A DNA stretch of 64,000 bases, from the NCBI RefSeq assembly GCF_014648495.1, contig NZ_BMRF01000005.1, positions 248,001 to 312,000 of the forward strand. The letters are read 5' to 3'. Under the pieces are notes generated by a model that did no database searches, was not told the origin of the DNA, and was given only the letters and a program-made list of their open reading frames with translations. The DNA comes from Actinomadura cremea. GTDB taxonomy: Bacteria > Actinomycetota > Actinomycetes > Streptosporangiales > Streptosporangiaceae. Position numbers and translations under genes: made by a program. This document shows, in pieces, positions 1-9,806 of this stretch (its first letter is position 1; each line of letters opens with the position of its first letter).

Positions 1-2288
1 TCGGCCAGGACCTCCTCGGAGACGTTCGGGATGTCCCGGGTGATCTCCTCGGGGCCCAGCTTGGTGTCGCGGGCGTCGACCTCGTGCTCCTCGATGTGGA
101 TCGAGGACAGGACGTCGTCCTGCACGAGGCGCTGCGACAGGATGATCGCGTCCTCGTAGTTGTGGCCCTCCCACGGCATGAACGCCACGAGGAGGTTCTT
201 GCCGAGCGCCATCTCGCCGTTGTCGGTGCAGGGCCCGTCGGCGACGACCTGGCCCTCCTCGACGCGCTGGCCCTCGTCGACGATCGGCTTCTGGTTGAAG
301 CAGGTGCCCTGGTTGGACCGCTTGAACTTGGAGACGCGGTAGGTGGTGCGCGTCCCGTCGTCGTTCATCACGGTGACGTAGTCGGCGGACACCTCCTCGA
401 CGACGCCGGCCTTCTCCGCCGTGATGACGTCGCCGGCGTCGACCGCGGCGCGGTACTCCATGCCGGTGCCGACCAGCGGCGCCTCGCTGCGCAGCAGCGG
501 CACCGACTGCCGCTGCATGTTGGAGCCCATCAGCGCGCGGTTGGCGTCGTCGTGCTCCAGGAACGGGATCATCGCGGTGGCGACCGAGGTCATCTGCCGG
601 GCCGAGACGTCCATGTACTGGACCTCGCGGGCCTGGACCAGCTCGACCTCGCCGCCCTTGCGGCGGACCAGGATGCGGTCGTCGACGAAAGTGCCGTCGT
701 CGTTGAGCAGGGAGTTGGCCTGCGCGATGACGAAGCGGTCCTCCTCGTCGGCGGTCAGGTAGTCGATGTGCTCGGTGACGACGCCGTCGGTGACGCGCCG
801 GTACGGGGTCTCGACGAACCCGAACGGGTTGACCCGGCCGAACGCGGCGAGCGAGCCGATCAGGCCGATGTTCGGGCCTTCCGGCGTCTCGATCGGGCAC
901 ATGCGGCCGTAGTGCGACGGGTGGACGTCGCGGACCTCCATGCCGGCCCGCTCACGCGACAGACCACCGGGGCCGAGGGCGTTCAGGCGGCGCTTGTGCG
1001 TCAGCCCGGCCAGCGGGTTCGTCTGGTCCATGAACTGGGACAGCTGGCTGGTGCCGAAGAACTCCTTGATGGAGGCGACGACCGGCCGGATGTTGATCAG
1101 CGTCTGCGGCGTGATCGCCTCGACGTCCTGGGTCGTCATCCGCTCGCGGACGACGCGCTCCATGCGGGCGAGGCCGAGCCGGACCTGGTTCTGGATCAGC
1201 TCGCCGACCGTGCGCAGGCGCCGGTTGCCGAAGTGGTCGATGTCGTCGACCTCGATCGGCACGGGGACGGCCCCGAGGGTCGCCTCCTCCTCACCGGCGT
1301 GCAGCCGGACGAGGTACTCGATCGTCGCGACGACGTCGTCCTCGGTGAGGGTGCCCTGGTTCATGTCCAGGTCGAGGCCGAGCTTCTTGTTGATCTTGTA
1401 GCGGCCGACCTTGGCGACGTCGTAGCGCTTCGGGTTGAAGTACAGGTTCTCCAGCAGCGTCTGCGCGGACTCGCGCGTCGGCGGCTCGCCCGGACGCAGC
1501 TTGCGGTAGATGTCGAGCAGCGCGTCGTCCTGGCCGGAGGTGTGGTCCTTCTCCAGGGTCACGTTGATTGACTCGTAGGAGCCGAAGCGCTCACGGATGC
1601 GCGCCTCGTCCCAGCCGAGCGCCTTGAGCAGCACGGTGACCGGCTGCTTGCGCTTGCGGTCGATGCGCACGCCGACGTTGTCGCGCTTGTCGATCTCGAA
1701 CTCGAGCCAGGCGCCGCGGCTGGGGATGACCCGGCAGCCGTAGATGTCCTTGTCGGACGCCTTGTCGAGGGCGCGGTCGAAGTAGACGCCGGGCGAGCGG
1801 GTCAGCTGCGAGACGACGACGCGCTCGGTGCCGTTGATGATGAAGGTGCCCTTCGGCGTCATGAGCGGGAAGTCGCCCATGAACACCGTCTGGCTCTTGA
1901 TCTCGCCGGTGGTGTTGTTGATGAACTCCGCCGTGACGAACATCGGGGCGGAGTAGGTCATGTCCTTGTCCTTGCACTCCTCGACGGAGTACTTGGGCGG
2001 CTCGAACCGGTGGTCGCGGAACGAGAGGGACATGGTTCCGGAGAAGTCCTCGATGGGACTGATCTCTTCGAAGATCTCCTCGAGGCCCGACTGGGTCGGG
2101 ACGCTCTTACTTTCGGCCTTCTGGGCCGCCTCGACCCGGGCCTTCCACCTCTCGTTGCCCAGCAGCCAGTCAACTGAGTCGGTCTGCAGAGCAAGGAGGT
2201 CCGGGACTTCGAGCGGCTCCTTGATGCGCGCGAAGGAGACGCGGTTCGGACCGGTTGCGGTATTCGAGGCGTTGCGCGAGGCTGCCAA
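1..2288 (-). CDS. rpoB: RNA polymerase beta subunit, 3' end outside the window
   Basis: Catalytic beta subunit of RNA polymerase; the first 762 codons are present and the gene continues left of the window. The N-terminus has the actinobacterial pattern 'REPLEVP'-like '[20 protein letters not shown]' followed by '[17 protein letters not shown]'. The start is TTG at 2288, as in streptomycete rpoB, with GGAAGG about 10 bases upstream; no ATG fits the family N-terminus. The rifamycin-binding cluster lies at about 975-1050. It keeps the equivalents of E. coli Asp516 and His526 but has Asn (AAC, complement of 981-983) at Ser531 and Ala at Ser522. rpoC is expected further left. The gene has its own promoter and is separated from rplL by a 12-kb mce operon. 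Identity is certain; any resistance phenotype is inference. Confidence 0.98.
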   Translation of the reverse strand, partial: MAASRNASNTATGPNRVSFARIKEPLEVPDLLALQTDSVDWLLGNERWKARVEAAQKAESKSVPTQSGLEEIFEEISPIEDFSGTMSLSFRDHRFEPPKYSVEECKDKDMTYSAPMFVTAEFINNTTGEIKSQTVFMGDFPLMTPKGTFIINGTERVVVSQLTRSPGVYFDRALDKASDKDIYGCRVIPSRGAWLEFEIDKRDNVGVRIDRKRKQPVTVLLKALGWDEARIRERFGSYESINVTLEKDHTSGQDDALLDIYRKLRPGEPPTRESAQTLLENLYFNPKRYDVAKVGRYKINKKLGLDLDMNQGTLTEDDVVATIEYLVRLHAGEEEATLGAVPVPIEVDDIDHFGNRRLRTVGELIQNQVRLGLARMERVVRERMTTQDVEAITPQTLINIRPVVASIKEFFGTSQLSQFMDQTNPLAGLTHKRRLNALGPGGLSRERAGMEVRDVHPSHYGRMCPIETPEGPNIGLIGSLAAFGRVNPFGFVETPYRRVTDGVVTEHIDYLTADEEDRFVIAQANSLLNDDGTFVDDRILVRRKGGEVELVQAREVQYMDVSARQMTSVATAMIPFLEHDDANRALMGSNMQRQSVPLLRSEAPLVGTGMEYRAAVDAGDVITAEKAGVVEEVSADYVTVMNDDGTRTTYRVSKFKRSNQGTCFNQKPIVDEGQRVEEGQVVADGPCTDNGEMALGKNLLVAFMPWEGHNYEDAIILSQRLVQDDVLSSIHIEEHEVDARDTKLGPEEITRDIPNVSEEVLA

Positions 2289-2435
2289 GAGTGGTGGTCC
2301 TTCCGAGGGCTCGCGGCGTAACTGACGACACGCACGCCAGACGACCCACGTCTAAGACCTACGCGATAGGGTCCAAAACGGACTCTCGTAGGGGTGCACT
2401 CACACGCGGATAGTCAGAGGGCAGCGCAAAGGGGC

Positions 2436-2465
2436 AGTGTAGCCGACCTGCCACACCGCTCGCAA
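2436..2465 (-). promoter_or_regulatory. Predicted sigma70-type promoter of rpoB
   Basis: On the minus strand there is TTGCGA (2465-2460), an 18-base spacer, then TACACT (2441-2436). This predicts transcription from about 2429 and a 5' leader of roughly 140 bases before the TTG start of rpoB. It is the best -35/-10 pair between the mce terminator and rpoB. Predicted from sequence only. Confidence 0.55.
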
Positions 2466-2792
2466 CTCTAGCGCCGCAGTATGCATCACGTTGCCTTGGA
2501 GCATCGCCCCTCGAGCCCGCTCAGTCAAGAGCGGACTTGGACTTTTCAGGCTCTGACCTGCAGTGAGGAAGGCCATAGTTTAGGATCCCGTCCCCTACCC
2601 GGCGGTAGGCCCCTGACGGTGGGCGTTTCCGGGCACCTCGGACACCCTGCGCACCCCCTGTGAACTCCCTGCGCACCGCCCGCGAAGGGCCCCGGGCGGG
2701 ACCCGCGTGGCGCCTTCGGCGAGCCGCTGAATCCATGGGAGCGGACCACCCCCGGACGGATCCCGGACGGATCCGAGACGGCCCCGAACGCG

Positions 2793-2827
2793 GATCGAGC
2801 GACCACCCGCCGGGTGATCGCTCGATC
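2793..2827 (-). terminator. Terminator of the mce operon
   Basis: A 16-base inverted repeat (2793-2808 with 2812-2827, one G-U type mismatch) with a 3-base loop, 33 bases downstream of the last mce-associated gene. No clear T-tract follows, as is common in high-GC actinobacteria. Confidence 0.7.
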
Positions 2828-2859
2828 TCCGCGCAGTCGCCGCCGGAGGCGTCCTCAGG

Positions 2860-3990
2860 TCAGGAGATGACCTTCAGCTCCTGCGCCAGCCACTTGCCGT
2901 CCTTCTCGACCATGGTCATCTGGATCCGCAGCGACTCGGGCAGCCGCGCCTCGGTGTCCTGGCTCGTCGCCGACGCCCGGTTCGCGTACACCAGCACGAC
3001 CACCTCGTCCGGCGTGGCGCTCACCGCGCCGGCCTTGAGGACCGTCGTGGTCGACACCGCCTGCTGCTGCGTGGCCTGCGTCCGCAGTTGCTGGGCGAGC
3101 TTGTCGAACTCGCCGCGCAGTTCGCCCGTCGTGGTGGCGGACGCGGCCTTCAGGTCGTTCTCGAGCGTCCGGTAGTCGTAGGACGACAGCGCCTTCGCGG
3201 CGTTCTCGGCGGCGGCGACGGCGTCGCGGCGCGCGTCCACGGTCGCCTGGTGCTCGCGGACCTGCATGGTCAGGAACACGGCGCCGGCGGCCAGCGCGAC
3301 CGCCACCACGGCCAGGACGCTCACGACCAGCACGGGCCTGCCCGGCCGCCCGGACGAACGGACGGGCTCGTCGTCGGAGTCCGCGTCCTCGTCCGAGTCC
3401 GCGTCGGCGGTCTCGGTGCCGGCCTCGGCCGCCTCGGAGTCGTCGTCCTCGTCGTCGTCCTCGTCCTCGGAGTCGTCCTCGTCCTCGGAGTCGTCCTCGT
3501 CGAAGTCCTCGTCGTCGAGGTCCGCGTCGTCCTCGACGAGGGTCTCGGCGTCGGCCGAAATGCCCGTGGAGGCCACTGAGTCGTCCGCTGAGCCGTCATC
3601 GCCCTCGGGTGCGACTTCGGAGCCGTCCCGCCCGCCCCGCTTCTTCTCGAGCGACGTGACGGCGTCGCCGGGCTTCTCCGGTTCGTCCGCGTCCTCGGAC
3701 GTCCCGGCGTCGGCGGACGCGGCGTCGGCGGCGATCTGGGCGAGCCGGGCGGCCTCCTTGGCGCGGGCGGCCGCCACCTCGGCGAGCCGGGCGGCCTCGA
3801 CGGCCTCCTCGGCCCTGGCGGCCTGCTCCGCGGCCTTGCGCGCCTTCTCCTCCGCCTCGGTGGCCTTCGCGGCGGCCTCGTCCTTGGTCAGGCCCTCCGC
3901 GGGGTCCTGGTCCGCGCCGCCCTTGCCGCGCTTACGGCCCTCGCCGGACTTGTCTGGGGAGGAGCGCTTGCCCCTGCCGAGCATTGTCAC
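2860..3990 (-). CDS. Mce-associated membrane protein with long acidic N-terminal region
   Basis: 376 residues. A Lys/Ala/Glu-rich, coiled-coil-like segment (about 34-92) is followed by a very acidic Asp/Glu/Ser stretch (155-208), one transmembrane helix (about 220-242) and an extracytoplasmic domain of about 130 residues typical of Mas proteins encoded after mceF. The gene after mceF in the same operon has the same TM-plus-domain layout, so the two are probably paralogous partners of the Mce complex. The GTG start (3990-3988) overlaps the upstream stop in GTGA, which implies coupled translation; an ATG six bases further in is the alternative. The acidic low-complexity segment is much longer than in most Mas proteins. 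Exact role unknown; probably stabilises or anchors the MCE assembly. Confidence 0.8.
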   Translation of the reverse strand: MTMLGRGKRSSPDKSGEGRKRGKGGADQDPAEGLTKDEAAAKATEAEEKARKAAEQAARAEEAVEAARLAEVAAARAKEAARLAQIAADAASADAGTSEDADEPEKPGDAVTSLEKKRGGRDGSEVAPEGDDGSADDSVASTGISADAETLVEDDADLDDEDFDEDDSEDEDDSEDEDDDEDDDSEAAEAGTETADADSDEDADSDDEPVRSSGRPGRPVLVVSVLAVVAVALAAGAVFLTMQVREHQATVDARRDAVAAAENAAKALSSYDYRTLENDLKAASATTTGELRGEFDKLAQQLRTQATQQQAVSTTTVLKAGAVSATPDEVVVLVYANRASATSQDTEARLPESLRIQMTMVEKDGKWLAQELKVIS

Positions 3991-4484
3991 GGGACCATCT
4001 CCAGTTGGGACACCAGCCAGCGGTCATCGACCTTGCTCATCTGCATCAGGTACCGGAAGGTGCGCACGGCACCGTTCTTGACCTTGTCGTTGGCGACGGT
4101 GCCGTTGAGGGACACCATCACCTCGGCGGAGTCGTCGTCGATGGAGACGACCGCGGCCTCCACTTCGGTCACCGTCGACTCGACCTTGTTGTCCTTCACC
4201 TGCTTCAGCCAGACGTTGGACTGGGAGCCGAGCTCGTCCTTCAGGTCGCCGGTCGTGCCGGCCACGATGCGGTCGAGATTCTGCTGGGCGCTCTTGCTGT
4301 CGAGAGTCATCAGGTTGACGCTGAACTGCCGCGCCGACTGCCGCGCCTTGGCCCAGTCGTCGGCGTCGCCGTCGTTCTGCCAGACCTGGAAGCCCAGCCA
4401 GCCGGTACCGGCGAGGAGCGCGGCGACGGCCACGCCCAGCACGACGACCAGCGTCCGGGATTCCCTCCCCCCGAGGCGGCTCAC
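3987..4484 (-). CDS. Mce-associated membrane protein (Mas)
   Basis: 165 residues: a short cytoplasmic N-terminus, one transmembrane helix (about 11-32), then an extracytoplasmic domain ending 'WLVSQLEMVP', matching the 'WLAQELKVIS' end of the next gene. This TM-plus-NTF2-like arrangement is characteristic of Mas proteins at the 3' end of actinobacterial mce operons. The start is GTG at 4484, ten bases after the mceF stop. The stop overlaps the next start by four bases. Presumed accessory subunit of the Mce transporter at the outer face of the membrane. Confidence 0.82.
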   Translation of the reverse strand: MSRLGGRESRTLVVVLGVAVAALLAGTGWLGFQVWQNDGDADDWAKARQSARQFSVNLMTLDSKSAQQNLDRIVAGTTGDLKDELGSQSNVWLKQVKDNKVESTVTEVEAAVVSIDDDSAEVMVSLNGTVANDKVKNGAVRTFRYLMQMSKVDDRWLVSQLEMVP

Positions 4485-4494
4485 CGGGCCGGCC

Positions 4495-5994
4495 TCACTG
4501 GCTCAGAGGTCCGAGCAGGAGCCACTTCCACGATGAATCCTCTCCCAACTCCCGCGAACCGGCGGTGCGGGGCATGACGTATCGCTTGCCGTCGGCGCCG
4601 TAGACCGCGCCGGTCGAAGGATCGTATCCAGCGAAATTCACCGAATTGGCCGGGTACGACATGTAGAGCTTGCCGTCCGCCAGCATCGCGCCGCCGGACG
4701 CCTCGGCCTTCTTCTCGTTCGCTCCGCCCGAGCCCCCGCCGCTGCCCGAACCCGCCTTGGCCGCCGCGTCCGAACCGCCGTCAGAGCCGGAGCCCGAGCC
4801 CGCGGAGCCGGACGCGCCGCCCGCCGGGAACCCGGCGCCCGCGGTGGCGCCCTCGGGCAGCTTCGGCGCGGGGACCAGGTCCTCGGTCGGGAAGTTGCGG
4901 GCGCCGCGGACGGCCTGCTCGGAGTCGTGCGGGGCCTTGCAGCCCACGTCGAGCCTCGGCTCCTTGTGGGAGGTGTCCTGCGGCCACCGCTTCTGGACCT
5001 TCTCGTAGCCCTCTTCGCAGTTGGGCGGCGAGTTGATGTTCAGCACCAGGCCCATGTGCTGGGTGCCGTCACCGGGCATGACGGTGGGCAGGCCCGCGAC
5101 GGTCACCGGGTAAAGGATGAACAGCGAGCGCAGGCCCGCCTGGCGGGTCGTGATGATCTGCCCAGTGGTGGTGAGGTTCGCCAGGAGGACCGGCAGCGTC
5201 GGGGACAGCTGGTTGATGGCCTGGTGGGTCTGGCTCACCGCACCCGGCGCGGCGTCGATCGTCTGCCGCAGCGCCTTGTCGTCGCCCCGGATGGACGTGC
5301 TCAGCTCGTTGAGGTTCCGGGCGAAGCCCCGGATGTTGGCGCCCTGCTGCCGCTGGGTGTCCAGGACGGTCAGGCTGTTGTCCAGGAGCTTCTTGGTGTC
5401 CGGGTACGCCTCGTCCGCGGTGTCCAGGATCCGGTCGGTGTCGTCGAGGATCTGCTGGAGATCCTCGGCGGTGCCGGAGAACGCCGTGTCCAGCTCGTCG
5501 ATGACGACGCCGAGGTGCTCGGTGTTCACGGAGGTGACGAGGGAGTCCACGTTGCGGAGGAGTTCCGCGGTGGAGACCGGAAGCTTCGTCCGCTCCTTGG
5601 GGATCGTGTAGGGATCGCCCTCGTGCAGGTACGGGCCGTTCTTCCCGGACGGCACCAGGTCGATGTACTGCTCGCCGACCGCGGACCGGTTCGCCACGAT
5701 GGCCGAGAGGCCCTCCCGCGGGATCTTCTCGCCGCGCTCCAGCTCCAGCTCGACGTTGATGCCCGAATCGGTCAGCTTGATGGGACCGACGCGTCCGACG
5801 GGCACGCCGCGGTAGGTGACCTCGGCGTTGCTGAAGATGCCTCCGGAGTCGGTGAGGTCGACGTAGGCCGTGTACTGCCGGCCGAGCAGCTCGCGGCCGA
5901 AGCCGATGTAGTTCACCGACACGACCGTCACCCCGACGATCGTGATGACCACGAAGGCGATGAGCTGGATCTTGATGCCGCGCTTGAGGATCAC
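4495..5994 (-). CDS. mceF: MCE family protein, MceF position
   Basis: 499 residues. An N-terminal transmembrane helix (about 8-28) is followed by the MCE domain (about 38-115, with 'AEVTYRGVPVGRVG' and 'ANRSAVGEQYIDLVP') and a long helical region. The tail is Gly/Ser/Ala-rich and low in complexity (about 375-430), followed by a short folded end. MCE subunits form a hexameric substrate channel across the periplasm-like space and deliver lipids to the YrbE permeases. It is the sixth MCE gene in the operon. The GTG start overlaps the mceE stop in GTGA. Six different MCE genes in a row imply a hetero-hexamer. Confidence 0.9.
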   Translation of the reverse strand: MILKRGIKIQLIAFVVITIVGVTVVSVNYIGFGRELLGRQYTAYVDLTDSGGIFSNAEVTYRGVPVGRVGPIKLTDSGINVELELERGEKIPREGLSAIVANRSAVGEQYIDLVPSGKNGPYLHEGDPYTIPKERTKLPVSTAELLRNVDSLVTSVNTEHLGVVIDELDTAFSGTAEDLQQILDDTDRILDTADEAYPDTKKLLDNSLTVLDTQRQQGANIRGFARNLNELSTSIRGDDKALRQTIDAAPGAVSQTHQAINQLSPTLPVLLANLTTTGQIITTRQAGLRSLFILYPVTVAGLPTVMPGDGTQHMGLVLNINSPPNCEEGYEKVQKRWPQDTSHKEPRLDVGCKAPHDSEQAVRGARNFPTEDLVPAPKLPEGATAGAGFPAGGASGSAGSGSGSDGGSDAAAKAGSGSGGGSGGANEKKAEASGGAMLADGKLYMSYPANSVNFAGYDPSTGAVYGADGKRYVMPRTAGSRELGEDSSWKWLLLGPLSQ

Positions 5995-7367
5995 GAGAGG
6001 CCCCCCGTCATCAGGGTCGACAGACCGCTCTGCCGCTGACCGAACGCCCCGGGCCGGTTCTCACCGCCGCCGAAGAGGTCCCAGAAGTCGCCGCCGTCCT
6101 GCTTCTCACCGCCGGTCCCGGGGGTCTGCTTCCCGGTGGGCGTCTTGGACGGGGCGGGCGTGGGCGTGGTGCCGCCGGGCGGGTTCTGGCCGCCCCCGCC
6201 GCCGGACTCCGTCCGCGCCCCGGCGCCGCCGTCCTGCGGGAGGACGCCCAGCGGCGTCTGCGGCAGCGTCAGGTTCGGCACCTGGATCATCTTGCGCATC
6301 TCATGCCCGCCGCCGAGCTGGCCTTCCAGGTCGGTGCCGCCGAGAAGGTTCTGGGCGAGGTTCTCGAAGTCGAGGTCGACGGTCAGGTGGACGTTGCCGT
6401 AGTCGCCCTCGATGACGTTCCCGAACGTCGTCGGGAACGGGTAGGTGATCAGCATCTCCAGCGCGTTCGGCAGGTCGGAGCCCGCCTTGTTCAGGTTCTG
6501 GAGCACCGTGTCGAGGTTCTTCAGGTTGACCACCAGATCGTCGTGCGACCGGTTGATCACGTTCGTGGTGGTGCGGCTGAGCTTGTCCAGCGCGACGAGC
6601 ATCTCGGTGAGGTCCTCGCGGTTCTGCTCCAGCACCGCGATCGCCGGCCCGGTCTCGTCGATCGTCTCCCGGATCGTCTCCCGCTCGTCCGACAGCTTCG
6701 CCGTCAGCCGGTCGAGGCTGTCGAGCGCCCGGGTGATCGCGTCCCTGTTCTGGTCGAGGGTGCCGACGAAGACGTTCACCCGGTCCAGGACCGACTTGAT
6801 CGTCGCCTCGCGGCCGCCCATCGCGGCCTGCAGCTCGTGGCTGATCGTGGAGACCTGCTCCAGCCCGCCGCCGTTCAGCAGCAGCGACATCGCCGACAGC
6901 ACCTGCTCGATCTCGGTGCCCTGCGTGGTGCGGGCGAGCGGGATCACGTCGCCCCCGCCGAGCCGTCCGCGCGGCGCCTCGTTCGCCGGCGGCGACAGGT
7001 CCACGAACTTCTCGCCGAGCAGGGACGTCTGCGAGATCGTCGCGCCGGCGTTGTCGGGCAGCTCGACGTCCTTGCGGACGGCGACCGTGACGACCGCGCG
7101 CCAGCCGCCCTCGCCGCCCGCCAGCTCGATCTCCTCGACCTGGCCGACCGACACGTCGTTGACCTTGACCACCGACTGCGGGACGAGGTCCAGCACGTTC
7201 GCGAACTCGATCTTGAACGTCTGCGGGTCGTCGCCGAGGTCGGGGCCGCCGGGCAGCGGCAGCGACGACACGCCGTCGAACGAGCAGCCCGACAGCGCCG
7301 TCACGCCCGCCAGCGCCGCCGCGCCGAGCAGCCGCGTCCGGCGCCGCGCGGGCCGTGTCCTGCTCAT
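5991..7367 (-). CDS. mceE: MCE family lipoprotein, MceE (LprK) position
   Basis: 458 residues. The signal peptide has a basic start and the lipobox 'LSGC' with the lipidated cysteine at residue 28, as in mycobacterial MceE/LprK, the only lipoprotein among the six MCE subunits. The MCE domain follows ('VVKVNDVSVGQVEEIEL' to 'LGEKFVDLSPP'), then helices and a Gly/Pro/Thr-rich tail. The ATG at 7367 is chosen because it overlaps the mceD stop as ATGA and places the lipobox correctly; a longer frame upstream lies inside mceD. Function: outer-face subunit of the Mce lipid importer. Confidence 0.92.
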   Translation of the reverse strand: MSRTRPARRRTRLLGAAALAGVTALSGCSFDGVSSLPLPGGPDLGDDPQTFKIEFANVLDLVPQSVVKVNDVSVGQVEEIELAGGEGGWRAVVTVAVRKDVELPDNAGATISQTSLLGEKFVDLSPPANEAPRGRLGGGDVIPLARTTQGTEIEQVLSAMSLLLNGGGLEQVSTISHELQAAMGGREATIKSVLDRVNVFVGTLDQNRDAITRALDSLDRLTAKLSDERETIRETIDETGPAIAVLEQNREDLTEMLVALDKLSRTTTNVINRSHDDLVVNLKNLDTVLQNLNKAGSDLPNALEMLITYPFPTTFGNVIEGDYGNVHLTVDLDFENLAQNLLGGTDLEGQLGGGHEMRKMIQVPNLTLPQTPLGVLPQDGGAGARTESGGGGGQNPPGGTTPTPAPSKTPTGKQTPGTGGEKQDGGDFWDLFGGGENRPGAFGQRQSGLSTLMTGGLS

Positions 7368-8692
7368 CGGCCACCTCCAGGCAGCAGTGCGGAGAGTCCC
7401 TGCGGCTCGTGGGCCGCGCCGCCCTGAGCGCCGCCCTGCGCGTTGGTCTGCGTCTTCTTCGTCTGCGTCTTCTTCGTCTGCGCGTTCGTCTTGGCGGCCG
7501 ACCCGCCCCGGTTCGGGTTGTTCGGGTCGTTCGGCCCGTAGGCGTCCGGCGGGATCGGCACCGGGTCGTAGTGCGTGGTCAGCGCCGTGATCCAGGACAG
7601 GTCCAGGTGCAGGCCGCCCAGCGCCCGGCCGATGCCGTTGTAGGGCTCGACGAAGTCGAGGCACTGGTCGGCCGGGGTCCCGACCGAGTAGGCCAGCGAG
7701 CACACCCAGTCGGCCAGGTTGTTGAACTGCCGCAGGTCGGCCCGGTTGTGGATGGTGCCGCTGATCGGGTCGTAGGCGCGGGCCAGGTTGTTGATGGCCA
7801 GCGGGCCGGCGGTGAGGATCTCGGCCAGCGCGTCCTTCTCCTTCACCAGCACGCCGGTGACCTGCGCGAGCTGCTCGACGTTGTCGGAGAGCTGCCCGCG
7901 GTTGTCCTTGACGAACTTCTCCACGTTCCGCAGCGTCGGCCCCAGCGTGTTCAGCGCCGCGCTCAGCTCCTCCTTCTCCTGGGAGAGCTGCCCGGAGACG
8001 GAGTTGAGCCGCGTGGTGAACGACTTGATCTGCTGGTCGTTCTCCTTCATCGCGTCGGTGATGATCCGCAGGTTCTCGATCGTCTTCGCGACGTCCTCGC
8101 GGTCGGTGCTCAGCGTGCTGAGCATCTCCGAGGTGTTCTTGATCGTCTCGTTGATGTCGTCGCCCTGGCCCTGCAGGTTCGCGGCGCCGACCCGCAGCAG
8201 CCGCGACAGCGAGCCCTCGCCGGACGCGTCCGGCGCGTTGGCGCCCTGCGGGCCGAGCGCCCTGCTCAGCTCGTCCAGGCTGCCGCTGATCGAGTCGATC
8301 TCCACCGGGACCGCCGTGCGGCTGGTGGTCAGCGTCGCGCCGTCCTTCATCACCGGCCCGTTCTTGTAGACGGGCGTGAGCTGGACGTACCGGTCGGCGA
8401 CCAGCGTCTGGTTCACGATGACGGCCTGCGCGCCCGCGGGCACCCTGTACTTGGCCTCGTACTTCAGCTTCACCCTGACCGAGTCGCCCACCGGCTCGAC
8501 GCTCGTCACCTGCCCGACCTTGATGCCGAGGATGCGGACGTCCGCCCCCGCGTAGAGGCCGACGGTCTTGGTGAAGTACGCGGTCATGTGCCGCTGCTTC
8601 GGCTCCTGCAACAGCAGGACGAGCGCGGCGACCAGCACCGCGACGGCGAGCATCGCGCCGCCGAGGCGGAGAATCGTTGCCGAGTTTCGCAC
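7364..8692 (-). CDS. mceD: MCE family protein, MceD position
   Basis: 442 residues. An N-terminal TM helix (about 10-29) precedes the MCE domain ('ADVRILGIKVGQVTSVEP' to 'LVADRYVQLTP') and a long alpha-helical region. The tail contains 'KTNAQTKKTQTKKTQTNAQ', a short Lys/Thr/Gln repeat encoded by near-identical 15-base units around 7442-7490. The GTG start at 8692 follows mceC by 19 bases, the largest gap inside the operon. Part of the MCE hetero-hexamer. Confidence 0.9.
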   Translation of the reverse strand: MRNSATILRLGGAMLAVAVLVAALVLLLQEPKQRHMTAYFTKTVGLYAGADVRILGIKVGQVTSVEPVGDSVRVKLKYEAKYRVPAGAQAVIVNQTLVADRYVQLTPVYKNGPVMKDGATLTTSRTAVPVEIDSISGSLDELSRALGPQGANAPDASGEGSLSRLLRVGAANLQGQGDDINETIKNTSEMLSTLSTDREDVAKTIENLRIITDAMKENDQQIKSFTTRLNSVSGQLSQEKEELSAALNTLGPTLRNVEKFVKDNRGQLSDNVEQLAQVTGVLVKEKDALAEILTAGPLAINNLARAYDPISGTIHNRADLRQFNNLADWVCSLAYSVGTPADQCLDFVEPYNGIGRALGGLHLDLSWITALTTHYDPVPIPPDAYGPNDPNNPNRGGSAAKTNAQTKKTQTKKTQTNAQGGAQGGAAHEPQGLSALLPGGGR

Positions 8693-8711
8693 TACCGGTA
8701 CCTGCCTGCTG

Positions 8712-9806
8712 TCACGGGAGGAAGGGGAGCGGGCTGTCGCCCTGGTTCTGGCCGTTGCCGTTCTGACCGTTCTGGTTCTGGTTCTGGCCGTTCTGGGTGC
8801 CGCCGTGCCCGCCGCCGCCCTGGCTCTTCGGCCCGGCGTTGGAGTCGTCGATGGACGCGGGGATCGGGATGAGGTTCTGCAGGTAGGCGTCGAACCAGCG
8901 GCCGGTGCCGGTGACGTCCGCGAACTGGCGGGCGAACGGCGCGAACAGCTGCAGGGTCCGGTCGAGGTTCTGCTGGTTCTTCAGCAGCACCTGGTTGACC
9001 TGCTCCAGGTTGTCCAGCATCGGCTTGAGCTGCGCCTCGTTCTCCCTGATCAGCGCGTTGACCTGCTGGGAGAGCTGGACGGTGTTCACCAGCAGCCGGT
9101 GGATGACCTCGCGCCGCGCCTGGACGGCCGCCAGCAGCCGGTCGCCGTCCTGGACGAGCTTCTCGAAGTCCTCGTTGCGCTCGGCGAGCAGCCCCGACAC
9201 GCTGCGGGCCCTGTCCGCCAGCTCGTGCAGCTCGTCGTCGCGGGAGGCGATGGTGTCCGACAGGCGCCGCAGTCCCTGCAGCGACGCCCGCACCTCGTCC
9301 GGCGAGTTCGCGAACGTCGTCGACAGCACGTCGAAGGACTTCGCGACCTGCTGCACGTCGATCTGCCCGACCCGCTCGCCCAGCTCGCTGATCGCCGGGA
9401 CGACCTCGAACGGCGTGTGCGTCCGCTCGACCGGGATGTGGGACTTCATCGGCTTCGTCCCGTTCGGGGACAGGCCGAGGTAGTGCGCGCCCAGCACCGT
9501 CTTGATCTTGATGCTCGCCTCGGTGCGCTCGCCCAGCTTCACGCCGTCGTCCACCCGGAACGTGACCTTCACGTGGTCGCCGTCCAGCTCGACCGCCCGG
9601 ACCTCGCCGACCTTGACGCCCGCGATGCGGACCTCCTCGTCGGGCTCCAGGCCCGCGGCCTCCTTGAACGCCGCCGTGTAGGTCTTCCCGCCGGTGACGA
9701 ACGGGATTTTCTCCAGGTTCAGCGCCACCAGCAGCGCGACGATGATCACCGCGAACGCGGAGAGGCCGATGGGGACCGGGTTTCGCTCCCGGAACGGGAT
9801 CCTCAT
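8712..9806 (-). CDS. mceC: MCE family protein, MceC position
   Basis: 364 residues: a TM helix (about 13-30), the MCE domain ('EEVRIAGVKVGEVRAVEL', 'TVLGAHYLGLSP') and a helical C-terminal region that ends in an Asn/Gln/Gly-rich repeat (NGQNQNQNGQNGNGQ). The ATG directly abuts the mceB stop codon. Third MCE subunit of the operon. Confidence 0.9.
   Translation of the reverse strand: MRIPFRERNPVPIGLSAFAVIIVALLVALNLEKIPFVTGGKTYTAAFKEAAGLEPDEEVRIAGVKVGEVRAVELDGDHVKVTFRVDDGVKLGERTEASIKIKTVLGAHYLGLSPNGTKPMKSHIPVERTHTPFEVVPAISELGERVGQIDVQQVAKSFDVLSTTFANSPDEVRASLQGLRRLSDTIASRDDELHELADRARSVSGLLAERNEDFEKLVQDGDRLLAAVQARREVIHRLLVNTVQLSQQVNALIRENEAQLKPMLDNLEQVNQVLLKNQQNLDRTLQLFAPFARQFADVTGTGRWFDAYLQNLIPIPASIDDSNAGPKSQGGGGHGGTQNGQNQNQNGQNGNGQNQGDSPLPFLP

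Larger units (their letters stand above)
2289..2859. other. mce-rpoB intergenic region
   Basis: 571 bases without a gene. It holds the terminator of the mce operon (2793-2827), the likely rpoB promoter (2436-2465) and the rpoB leader. The remaining open frames have no recognisable protein and no ribosome binding site. Confidence 0.7.

Noticed and set aside
84-1571. Long open frame opposite rpoB
   Set aside because: Antisense shadow of a certain rpoB in high-GC DNA; Arg/Asp/Val-rich with no family features.
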